Origin: an uncultured Rikenellaceae bacterium
GTDB taxonomy: Bacteria; Bacteroidota; Bacteroidia; Bacteroidales; Rikenellaceae
DNA: 10,405 nt
Assembly: GCA_947038135.1 (NCBI GenBank)
Contig: CAMQVM010000036.1
Span: 1 to 10,405 of the forward strand
Direction: 5' to 3'
Shown: one piece after another, positions 1 to 6,004 of the stretch
Layout of the letters: every line of letters begins with the position of its first letter
How positions within the stretch are numbered: position 1 is the stretch's first letter
Notes under the pieces: model-generated
Seen by the model: the letters and a program-made list of their open reading frames with translations, nothing else
Database searches by the model: none
What the model was told of the DNA's origin: nothing
Translations under genes and position numbers: made by a program

Positions 1-802
1 TGTATTTTGTATAATTAATTACCTCACCTCTTTCAATATATATATCAGACGACGAGCTTGCATTTAGTGCTATCGTGCCATATTCTAAAACAAGTGTGCC
101 AATATTTACCTTGGCGGTAGAGCTAACATTAGCTTTTAAATCATTTGTAATCATTAGTTTGTCGATAGATATATTAGCAATACTGCTACCATTAATTGTC
201 AGGTTACCATTTATATTACCTCTTTTAAGTAGAATATATGACGATGATGTAGCACCCATCTTCATATCATTTATCGCTGTAACCTCTTTAAACATTACAT
301 CGCCCGAGCTAGTAGTAGCTACTTCTATATCTCCATTAACAATTAGGTGTCGTTGAAACGTTATTACACCTGAAGAGGTCGCTTTTACCTCTAAATCGTC
401 TACCTCAAAAGTATCTTCAACCACAATATTAGCTGATGAAGTAGCTGTGATCTTCTCAAAATTATTGGTGTATATCTCAACATATTTATCGTTTTTATGA
501 TCTAAAATCTTATCTATGCTTCTAAGATACTCTGGAGTATATCGTACTGTCATTTCTCCCCTGTCTATATAGCATTCAAAATATTTAAGATTCTCGTTTT
601 TAGAGCATAGCACTACCCCTGAGTCTGATGCTCTATCTACTTTATATACATAAGCCTTGATACCAGTTGCTACATTAATATTCTGTATAGTTCTCTCTTC
701 GCTAACTCTCTTTTTATATATTTTTCGCACATATATTTTTTGAGCACTAGCTGCTGTTACAAATACAAGTAGAGTCACTACTGATAGTATAATTCTTTTC
801 AT
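1..802 (-). CDS. Exported GIN/DUF2807-domain protein, C-terminus cut off by the window edge
   Basis: The reading frame opens at the ATG at 802 and runs without a stop for 267 codons to the left edge, so the protein is partial. Residues 1-20 form a signal peptide (MKRIILS, a hydrophobic stretch, then ASA before Q21), so it is exported to the periplasm or cell surface. From about residue 118 a short motif of the form [A/V/G]-x-S-S recurs near residues 122, 143, 165, 186, 206, 227 and 249, a 20-22 residue period. That is the pattern of the DUF2807 'auto-transporter adhesin head GIN' family, whose known members fold as a beta-helix; the periodicity marks the turns. There is no enzymatic motif. 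It starts 25 bp after the Mpv17-like gene and probably shares its transcript. The family's role is poorly known (surface or envelope-associated in Bacteroidetes). The fold is fairly sure; the function is not. Confidence 0.8.
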   Translation of the reverse strand, partial: MKRIILSVVTLLVFVTAASAQKIYVRKIYKKRVSEERTIQNINVATGIKAYVYKVDRASDSGVVLCSKNENLKYFECYIDRGEMTVRYTPEYLRSIDKILDHKNDKYVEIYTNNFEKITATSSANIVVEDTFEVDDLEVKATSSGVITFQRHLIVNGDIEVATTSSGDVMFKEVTAINDMKMGATSSSYILLKRGNINGNLTINGSSIANISIDKLMITNDLKANVSSTAKVNIGTLVLEYGTIALNASSSSDIYIERGEVINYTKY

Positions 803-827
803 AATAATATGATTTAATAGTTTGATG

Positions 828-1520
828 TTACTTACGAGATAATACCGAGGCAATAGATAAAATAACACCTAATGCAACACCTAGAATCGCTGCAAATAGA
901 ATCTGAAACTCGGCAGGTAGCAGAAAGGTGATAGTGTGCATAGGGACCCAAAATAGTGGTATCGTCTTTTTGAAAACTAGCCCCCATTGAATCTTCCAGT
1001 TAATCGAAGATAACGCCTCGCTAAAATTTATAGGTGATATAAGTGCTCTAAGGCTACCGTTATGCTTTAATATATTGGCATCAGTGATTTTGTGAAGAGT
1101 CATAAACACGGGCGCAAAGGTGGTGTTCATCATGAGACTTATCATAAATGCCCCAAAGAGCTTTTGAATGCTGAAACTACCTTTCATGGCAGCAGCAATA
1201 CCCTCTACTCCAATACTTTCGGCTACAAGGGGCGCACCCGTAGAAAAAACTTTAAATGCCGCCACAATCCATATACCAAGAAACCCCCATATTATGGCAC
1301 GGGGCATTACACCAAACCCCAATTCACTATAATTACCTGTTTTGATACGAAGCCCAAGCATCTCACCAAAAGTTGCTAATACTGCAAACTTAATAAATGC
1401 GGTGATATAGGTGTTATGCATATTCATTTCAGCATAAAAACTGTAAAGGCTGTCGCACAAAAAAAATGGAAGCAACACAATTGCCACTATTCCAGTAACT
1501 AATAGATCCTTTTTTTTCAT
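828..1520 (-). CDS. Mpv17/PMP22-like integral membrane protein
   Basis: This 230-residue protein is almost wholly hydrophobic, with about four to six membrane segments (near residues 5-23, 37-56, 72-92, 118-142, 183-200 and 203-226). The C-terminal block FWVPMHTITFLLPAEF (190-205), followed by a glycine-rich helix ending in LS, resembles the conserved C-terminal signature of the eukaryotic Mpv17/PMP22 family (W-x-x-P ... N/T-F-x-x-P ... LS). Bacterial relatives occur in Bacteroidetes and are mostly annotated as hypothetical membrane proteins; eukaryotic members are proposed to form channels in peroxisomal or mitochondrial membranes. No substrate can be read from the sequence. The ATG at 1520 is the natural start (MKKKDLL, a lysine-rich cytoplasmic end). 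It lies 11 bp after the ACT protein gene and 25 bp before the GIN protein, so it is probably co-transcribed with both. Family assignment is moderate; the membrane location is firm. Confidence 0.75.
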   Translation of the reverse strand: MKKKDLLVTGIVAIVLLPFFLCDSLYSFYAEMNMHNTYITAFIKFAVLATFGEMLGLRIKTGNYSELGFGVMPRAIIWGFLGIWIVAAFKVFSTGAPLVAESIGVEGIAAAMKGSFSIQKLFGAFMISLMMNTTFAPVFMTLHKITDANILKHNGSLRALISPINFSEALSSINWKIQWGLVFKKTIPLFWVPMHTITFLLPAEFQILFAAILGVALGVILSIASVLSRK

Positions 1521-1531
1521 TGTTTCAAATA

Positions 1532-1960
1532 TTATAATTTAATGAGCTGTTGTTCAGACATTAGTGTAATATTGTATTTTTCAACAGCACGCTCTGCCGC
1601 CTTAATATCATTAACCTTAAGAATCATAACTGTCTCTTGCTCTCGGCTAAAGCTATACATATACTCTATTACCACACCCTCATTTGCAAAGTTTTTAAGC
1701 TGTGCCGCAAATGATACTGCATCTGCCTTACAACTTACTGCAACTACCTCACTTATAAACACATTTACATTTGCATCTCTAAATATTTGTGCTACAGTGT
1801 CGGTGTCAGAGGTAATCAAGCGTAAAATACCATACTCGGTAGTATCTGCCACCGATGATGCAATAATGCTAACATTAGCACCGCTAAGCACCTCTAATAT
1901 TTCGTTTAACCTACCAAACTTATTCTCTAAGAACAGTGATAGTTGTTTTACTGTTTTCAT
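1532..1960 (-). CDS. Tandem ACT-domain protein, putative amino-acid-binding regulator
   Basis: From the ATG at 1960 this encodes 142 residues made of two ACT-like beta-alpha-beta-beta-alpha-beta modules. The first (about 4-68) opens with KQLSLFLENKFGRLNEIL, the classic ACT start in which a strand is followed by the conserved G-R-L turn. The second (about 72-140) includes YMYSFSREQETVMIL. ACT modules bind amino acids and report their level to a partner protein. Stand-alone double-ACT proteins commonly sit beside phenylacetate-CoA ligase genes in Bacteroidetes and other anaerobes, as here (90 bp downstream of that gene), so a link to aromatic amino-acid or aryl-acid metabolism is likely. A start at 2002 would add 14 residues (MYIRYVSDTNKIYN) that match no part of the family, so I prefer 1960. 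No enzymatic domain is fused to it. The ligand is unknown. Confidence 0.88.
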   Translation of the reverse strand: MKTVKQLSLFLENKFGRLNEILEVLSGANVSIIASSVADTTEYGILRLITSDTDTVAQIFRDANVNVFISEVVAVSCKADAVSFAAQLKNFANEGVVIEYMYSFSREQETVMILKVNDIKAAERAVEKYNITLMSEQQLIKL

Positions 1961-2050
1961 ATTATATATTTTATTAGTGTCTGATACATACCTAATATAC
2001 ACTGTTATTTATCAGCACTCTATTTTATGTTTAGTCAGACAACCTTAATC

Positions 2051-3364
2051 TTATTTATCACGTAGGTCGCTAACCCTTACAGCTTTGCCATCTTGTTGTG
2101 GCAGTGAGTTTTTACCTACCAGCAGCACTTTTGGCGTTATAAGTATCTCGTCACGAAGCTTGCGAGTTATCTCTTTGCCAAGCTTTTCAAGCTTACTGTA
2201 ATCGTCTGTAAACATAGTGTTTAGCTCTACCTCTATCTTTATCTCATCGTTAGATCCTACGTTAGCTATTGTTATAAGGTAGTTTGTGCCTATCTGCTCA
2301 AACTCCATCAACACCTTCTCTATCTGCATAGGGAAGATATTAACACCTTTAACAATAAACATATCATCGCTACGTCCTTTTACCCTATCTATTCTGCGGT
2401 GTGTGCGCCCACAAGCGCAATCACCCACTATAAAACGTGTTAGGTCACGGGTGCGGTAGCGTATTATTGGCATCGCATCACGGTCGAGGGTGGTGAGCAC
2501 CAGCTCTCCGATCTCGCCATCTGCTACTGGCTCAAGTGTCTCAGGGTTTACGATCTCTACAATGTAGCAATCTTCCCATATATGAAGCCCATCTTGGTAG
2601 GTGCACTCAAAAGCAACACCTGGACCACTCATCTCTGATAGCCCGAAAGAGTTGTATGCCTTAGCCCCAAAATTCGCCTCTATTTTTTTGCGCTGCTCGT
2701 CGGTGTGAGGCTCGGCTCCAATAAGCAATATTTTAAGGTTTGTCTCTTTTTTAACATCTATACCCATCTCTACAAAACCCTCATAAAGACGAGAGGTATA
2801 GCTTGGTATAGCGTGAATAACGGTTGTGTCGAAGTCTTGAATAAATTTTATTTGTCGTGGTGTGTTTCCTGCTGCTGCAGGCACTGTTAGCGCTCCTAGC
2901 TTTTCAGCTCCATATTGAAAACCTAAGCCTCCAGTAAACATACCATAGCCTGATGAGTTTTGAAATACATCTGTTTCACGCACTCCCACCATATATAAAG
3001 AGCGTGCAACACGCATAGCCCACTGATCGAGGTCGTGCTGTGAATGACATATTACAGTAGGGTGCCCAGTTGTACCGCTCGAAGAGTGAAGCCTTACCAC
3101 TTTATCTTTCATACCATCGACCACTAACCCAAAAGGATAGCTATCACGTAGGTCTGCTTTTGTGGTAAACGGAAGCTTACGGATATCATTAATACTAGTA
3201 ATTGTGCTAGCATCTACTCCGATTTTGCTGTATTCTGCTCTGTAAAAAGGTGACTTTGTGGCCTGTGTAATGGTCTCTTTTAGCCTCTTTACTTGTAGCT
3301 TTTCAATCTCTTCTCTGCTCATTGTTTCAATGGCAGGCTGGTAATAAATTGTTTCACCGTGCAT
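2051..3364 (-). CDS. Phenylacetate-CoA ligase (PaaK family)
   Basis: This 437-residue enzyme, full length for the family, activates an aryl acetate with ATP to an acyl-adenylate and then transfers it to CoA in the cytoplasm. Visible motifs are the P-loop-like AMP-binding segment SSSGTTG (94-100), YNSFGLSEMSGPG (237-249, adenine and substrate pocket), RYRTRDLTR (302-310), the CACGR cysteine pair (316-320), the hinge GRSDDMFIVKGVNIFP (330-345), and the terminal GKAVRV, whose K427 or nearby lysine is the usual catalytic residue of adenylate-forming enzymes. In Bacteroidales this gene type usually accompanies indolepyruvate/2-oxoacid:ferredoxin oxidoreductases, where it may work on arylacetyl-CoA in amino-acid fermentation. 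No oxidoreductase gene is visible in this window. The ACT-domain gene follows after 90 bp. The ATG at 3364 leaves the expected lead-in (WxPAIE-like, here YYQPAIETMSREE). I left the gene symbol blank because true paaK catabolic function is not shown. Confidence 0.93.
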   Translation of the reverse strand: MHGETIYYQPAIETMSREEIEKLQVKRLKETITQATKSPFYRAEYSKIGVDASTITSINDIRKLPFTTKADLRDSYPFGLVVDGMKDKVVRLHSSSGTTGHPTVICHSQHDLDQWAMRVARSLYMVGVRETDVFQNSSGYGMFTGGLGFQYGAEKLGALTVPAAAGNTPRQIKFIQDFDTTVIHAIPSYTSRLYEGFVEMGIDVKKETNLKILLIGAEPHTDEQRKKIEANFGAKAYNSFGLSEMSGPGVAFECTYQDGLHIWEDCYIVEIVNPETLEPVADGEIGELVLTTLDRDAMPIIRYRTRDLTRFIVGDCACGRTHRRIDRVKGRSDDMFIVKGVNIFPMQIEKVLMEFEQIGTNYLITIANVGSNDEIKIEVELNTMFTDDYSKLEKLGKEITRKLRDEILITPKVLLVGKNSLPQQDGKAVRVSDLRDK

Positions 3365-3572
3365 TTTATATACTCTTTATAGTTGTTGTTATTCTCCTTA
3401 AAGCATATAAAATTAGTGCTTTTTTATAAGAATACCTAATAATTGTTAATTATTTTGGTTGTAATAGTGAAAATCGATACTTTCTTGCTGTTGTCAAACC
3501 TGAGATTAGTGCTGCTTTAAAGAGGTTGCAGTTTAATTATATAACTGTAAACCATTGACTATTAAAATAAAG

Positions 3573-3610
3573 CAGGTCGTGTTTAGCATTCAACTAAACA
3601 CGACTTACTG
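3573..3610 (-). terminator. Hairpin with perfect 11-bp stem, possible terminator of the ABC/GntR operon
   Basis: GTCGTGTTTAG at 3576-3586 and its exact complement at 3594-3604 enclose a 7-nt loop. On the minus strand the stem can gain three more pairs (CAG with CTG) across a 3-nt bulge, and it is followed at once by CTTTATTTTAA, a broken U-tract. This fits a Rho-independent terminator for the operon ending at 3894 or 3792. The U-tract is imperfect. The stem is also compatible with a plus-strand RNA, where a G-U and an A-U pair extend it. Confidence 0.5.
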
Positions 3611-3618
3611 TATTGAGG

Positions 3619-3647
3619 TGGTGGTGTGAAAATTTATTACACCATCA
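3619..3647 (+). repeat. Short stem-loop
   Basis: GGTGGTGT at 3620-3627 pairs with ACACCATC at 3639-3646 around an 11-nt A/T loop, and T3619 with A3647 adds one pair. One of the pairs (3621 with 3645) is G-U if the plus strand is transcribed and a C-A mismatch on the minus strand, so the plus strand gives the better fold. The function is unknown. Confidence 0.4.
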
Positions 3648-3660
3648 GTTTTAAGATGTT

Positions 3661-3686
3661 ATATTGTAGCCAAAATGCAACAATAT
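3661..3686. repeat. Short A/T stem-loop
   Basis: ATATTGT at 3661-3667 and ACAATAT at 3680-3686 are exact complements. Inside them GC (3669-3670) can pair with GC (3677-3678) across one mismatch, leaving a 6-nt loop. It is a near-perfect dyad in non-coding DNA. It could be an RNA fold or a protein site; nothing else identifies it. Confidence 0.4.
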
Positions 3687-3741
3687 TCAGCTCGTTTTAC
3701 TCTTAATTTATACGGCTGTCAAAACTTGCTTTATACGCTAC

Positions 3742-3759
3742 TAGTGACTTTTGTCGCTG
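3742..3759 (+). repeat. Short stem with tetraloop
   Basis: AGTGAC at 3743-3748 and GTCGCT at 3753-3758 form a 6-bp stem closed by a TTTT loop. One pair (3745 with 3756) and the extension (3742 with 3759) are U-G on the plus strand and mismatches on the minus strand. It is short enough to occur by chance. Confidence 0.3.
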
Positions 3760-3791
3760 CGGAATCTCTAAACTCTATTTTGCAAATCGTC

Positions 3792-3875
3792 CTAAGCAGG
3801 AGATAATAGAAACACGATTAAATAAATAAGTTCGAGCAGAGTGATACCTGTAAATATATATGTTGTCTTTTTCAT
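3792..3875 (-). CDS. Possible 27-residue single-helix membrane peptide, or truncated gene start
   Basis: An ATG at 3875, 18 bp after the stop of the GntR gene and in the same direction, opens a frame of 27 codons ending in TAG at 3792-3794. The product starts MKKTTYIFTG, continues with a hydrophobic stretch (about residues 6-25) holding one acidic residue, E15, and ends in LLSPA. It looks like one transmembrane helix or an uncleaved signal anchor. Position and leader resemble those of its neighbours (ACTATATT directly before the ATG, with no Shine-Dalgarno motif). It could be a real small membrane protein of the ABC operon, or the 5' remnant of a longer membrane protein whose remaining frame has decayed; the bases after the stop have no long frame. 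I do not recognise the peptide. Confidence 0.4.
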   Translation of the reverse strand: MKKTTYIFTGITLLELIYLIVFLLSPA

Positions 3876-3893
3876 AATATAGTAGTTTTAATG

Positions 3894-4253
3894 TTACAGT
3901 TTAGATTTATTATACAGCTCAACAATATCGCTAATAGGGATCTCTAACCTATCAATCTTTTTAAAAAAGTCATATAGCTCTCCCTCTAAAAACTCGGTGC
4001 GCATAGAGGTTAGTATATTGTGGCGTGCCCCCTCTGATACAAAATAGCCGATTCCACGTCTGTTAAATATCACTTCACGAGACTGTAAGTAGTCGTAACT
4101 ACGCATTACTGTGTTAGCGTTTACCTCTACCTTTGCTGCGTACTCTCGAACAGAGGGAAGTCGCTCTTGCTCTGCATATTCACCTGAGAGTATCTGTGCA
4201 CATACACGATCTACTATCTGCAAATATATGCTTTTATTATCTTTAAAATTCAT
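3894..4253 (-). CDS. GntR-family transcriptional regulator, YtrA subfamily
   Basis: The protein is 119 residues with an N-terminal winged helix-turn-helix at about 8-76. IYLQIVDRVCAQILSGEY leads into the family signature RLPSVREYAAKVEVNANTVMRSYDYL, followed by the wing RRGIGYFV. The tail of about 45 residues is short and helical (FLEGELYDFFKKIDRLEI), with no FadR, UTRA or aminotransferase domain, which places it in the YtrA subfamily. Members of that subfamily usually repress ABC-transporter operons in which they are encoded. Here the gene is the last clear one of its operon, 8 bp after the second permease, not the first as in many Gram-positive cases. Its likely target is the 22-bp dyad at 6900-6921 over the operon's start site, which would make the operon autoregulated. 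The inducer is unknown. The recognition of the DNA-binding domain is firm; the target is inferred. Confidence 0.92.
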   Translation of the reverse strand: MNFKDNKSIYLQIVDRVCAQILSGEYAEQERLPSVREYAAKVEVNANTVMRSYDYLQSREVIFNRRGIGYFVSEGARHNILTSMRTEFLEGELYDFFKKIDRLEIPISDIVELYNKSKL

Positions 4254-4261
4254 ATTCTTTT

Positions 4262-5062
4262 TTATAATCGATCTATTGATTCTAACTCGTTAAAGCGATA
4301 GTATGTTAAAGCCATGAAGACGAGTGTGTATATTATATTACCCAATGTTGGCATTACAAAGTTCATATTTTGAGAATTTTCTACAAGATGAGTTATTAAA
4401 GTGTTATCAATTAAAATTGCAATTATTGCAGCGGTTATTAATAAAGCGCCCATCACTATAGCAAACAATAAATACTTTATGATAGTTTTAGAAGGAAAAA
4501 AGATAGAAATAAACGACAATGAAGCAAAGGTTGAAGATAACGAAAATAATTCGCTCGATAATGTCATTTCGTGTGACCAAAAACTACTCTCTGCTCTGAT
4601 ATATTCAGTTGCTCCGCTGTAAATATCGCTAAAGTGGAAAGAATGCAGTGCAACACCATTTTCGCTTATCCATAGTGGGCTAATGCCAACATATATATAA
4701 TCTGCCATTACAAATAGTAATGATGCAACTATAAATGCGCACGCCACTTTAACTAGCCTATATATAAAATACTCTAATCTACTTGTGGGAAGCATTAATA
4801 GGCTAATTCGAGTCTCTTTATTTGCAAACCCATTCATCAAAAATAATCCAGCAAAATAAGTAAACGCATAGGCAAAATAGATCACAAGATCTAATGTGTG
4901 GTTACTATACACCTTGTGTGGTTCTAGATTATAGTTGTTATAACAAAATGCTGCTATAATTGCGGAAAAGAAGATAACTAAGAATATAGCATGCCTTTTT
5001 TTATTCAAGATAAAGTCTCTTTTTAATAGAAGCTTTATGTAATTAATTCGAATTAAACTCAT
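4262..5062 (-). CDS. ABC transporter permease subunit, second of a tandem paralogous pair
   Basis: This is a 266-residue membrane protein with about six transmembrane segments (near residues 23-41, 58-80, 105-128, 170-190, 195-219 and 235-257). It is a diverged duplicate of the gene just upstream. Both begin MSLI, then K/R-RDFIL-x-KK; both carry LLMLP-[TV]-[ST/TR]-RLEYF near residue 90, a YVG/A-x-SPLW block near residue 125-132, an F-SD motif, and end in YYRF followed by E, two residues, I, one residue, RL. The membrane topology and the adjacent ATPase make it an ABC-2-like permease working with the YtrB-type ATPase, probably exporting something across the inner membrane or protecting the envelope; no substrate is readable. 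It follows an 83-bp gap after its paralogue and ends 8 bp before the repressor gene. Confidence 0.8.
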   Translation of the reverse strand: MSLIRINYIKLLLKRDFILNKKRHAIFLVIFFSAIIAAFCYNNYNLEPHKVYSNHTLDLVIYFAYAFTYFAGLFLMNGFANKETRISLLMLPTSRLEYFIYRLVKVACAFIVASLLFVMADYIYVGISPLWISENGVALHSFHFSDIYSGATEYIRAESSFWSHEMTLSSELFSLSSTFASLSFISIFFPSKTIIKYLLFAIVMGALLITAAIIAILIDNTLITHLVENSQNMNFVMPTLGNIIYTLVFMALTYYRFNELESIDRL

Positions 5063-5145
5063 AATTTTTAATATTATTTTTACATTGATGTATAGCTCTA
5101 AAATTTGTAATAGACGCTTTTAGACTCCTAAGATTCATGATTCAC

Positions 5146-5976
5146 TTATAAGCGATTTATTATCTCAAGCTTTTTAAAACGATAGTATGATAACACCCAA
5201 AAGAGTAGCCCTGTTGCACTAAACATAATTGGCACTATATATTTGCTAGCTCCACTATCTGATGAATTATCAAATAAATTAGTCAAATCTTGTATTTCAA
5301 AATTAAATATCGTTGATATGATAACTAACAATATAAATACTCCCAAGGCTAATGCTAAATTAAATAATAATATTTTTTGGATTGTTTTAATAGGGAATAA
5401 TACAGACATAAAAGCAATGTACCCCTGAATACCAAATAAGACAGCTATGGTGTTCCAAAATTCACCACTGTTTTGCCACATATATGAACCGTTATACAGG
5501 GGTTTTGAGGTCGTTGAGGCAATCAGATCACTAAAACTAAAATTTTGAAGCACAATTTTACTGTCACTCATCCACAAAGGGCTAGCTGCTACATATAGAT
5601 AATCGAGTATCAGATAGATCAATATATATGATAAAAAGGATGTTGTACATATTATTATACGTGATGTAAAGTATTCTAAACGGGTAACAGGAAGCATTAA
5701 AAGATTCATCAATGACTGCTTGTTAATTATCTTACCCAAAAATAATATACCCATTAAAGCGAAAATGATAGTATATACAGTAGCAAAATGAAAGGAGGTC
5801 TTTATGCAATATTGCATCTCTGTCCTCAAACTCAAACTCAAACTCAAACTGTTGAAAATAAATGCTAAAATAATAGCAGATGAGAAAATTATTCCACCAA
5901 TTATATATTTTTTCTTCGATAATATAAAATCTCTTCTTAAAAGAGACTCTATATTGCTAAGATTAATTAGACTCAT
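5146..5976 (-). CDS. ABC transporter permease subunit, first of a tandem paralogous pair
   Basis: This 276-residue protein has six predicted membrane segments (near residues 22-45, 60-82, 105-130, 175-195, 200-225 and 245-265) and shares motifs from end to end with the next permease gene (RRDFIL-x-KK, LLMLPVTRLEYF, SPLW-x-SDS, SYYRFKKLEIINRL). It probably forms a heterodimeric channel with that paralogue, powered by the ATPase encoded 28 bp upstream. After the first helix comes a run of S-L dipeptides (NSLSLSLSLR, about residues 42-51), encoded by four exact copies of the hexamer AGTTTG, in a loop where the paralogue has a different sequence of similar length. The ATG at 5976 is preceded by a leader nearly identical to that of the GIN-protein gene. 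The exported substrate cannot be deduced. Confidence 0.8.
   Translation of the reverse strand: MSLINLSNIESLLRRDFILSKKKYIIGGIIFSSAIILAFIFNSLSLSLSLRTEMQYCIKTSFHFATVYTIIFALMGILFLGKIINKQSLMNLLMLPVTRLEYFTSRIIICTTSFLSYILIYLILDYLYVAASPLWMSDSKIVLQNFSFSDLIASTTSKPLYNGSYMWQNSGEFWNTIAVLFGIQGYIAFMSVLFPIKTIQKILLFNLALALGVFILLVIISTIFNFEIQDLTNLFDNSSDSGASKYIVPIMFSATGLLFWVLSYYRFKKLEIINRL
5825..5850. repeat. In-frame hexanucleotide tandem repeat (CTCAAA x4)
   Basis: Four exact head-to-tail copies of CTCAAA (plus strand) occupy 5825-5848, followed by CT. On the coding strand they read AGTTTG repeated and give Ser-Leu dipeptides. Because the unit is six bases, gain or loss of copies would change the protein by two residues without a frameshift. 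Confidence 0.9.
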
Positions 5977-6004
5977 AATAATTTGATTTAATAGTTATGC
6001 TAAA

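Larger units (their letters stand above)
3365..3893. other. 529-bp gap between the ABC/GntR operon and the ligase gene
   Basis: No ordinary gene lies here. On the minus strand it holds a 27-codon ORF (3792-3875). It also contains a perfect 11-bp inverted repeat (3576-3604), three further short stem-loops (3619-3647, 3661-3686 and 3742-3759), and a direct repeat TTTATACG at 3707-3714 and 3730-3737, 23 bp apart. The last 240 bp before the ligase start (3365-3604) must contain that operon's promoter, but I found no sequence matching the Bacteroidetes -7 consensus TAnnTTTG on the minus strand. TAAGGAG is present on the minus strand about 30 bp before the ligase ATG, which is too far to act as a normal ribosome binding site. 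Stretches in 3690-3791 have stops in all frames and could be decayed coding sequence or a dispersed repeat. I cannot tell which. Confidence 0.6.

Noticed and set aside
75..356. Plus-strand open frame of 93 codons
   Set aside because: It lies opposite the GIN-domain gene, whose periodic Ser-Ser motif and signal peptide show that the minus strand is coding.
1092..1379. Plus-strand open frame of 95 codons rich in K, H, T and C
   Set aside because: It is antisense to the Mpv17-like membrane protein and has composition typical of a reversed hydrophobic gene.
1961..2002. N-terminal extension of the ACT protein from an ATG at 2002
   Set aside because: The 14 extra residues match nothing in the family, and the ATG at 1960 gives the normal ACT start.
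1979..2040. Possible terminator or dyad between the ligase and ACT genes (GTCTGA with TCAGAC, CTGATA with TATCAG)
   Set aside because: The stems are 6 bp with long loops and no T-tract, as expected by chance in AT-rich DNA.
1542..2048. Plus-strand open frame of 168 codons
   Set aside because: It is antisense to the ACT-domain gene, which has clear family motifs on the minus strand.
5825..5850. CRISPR-like repeat
   Set aside because: Four 6-bp units without spacers, inside a coding frame, are a microsatellite and not an array.
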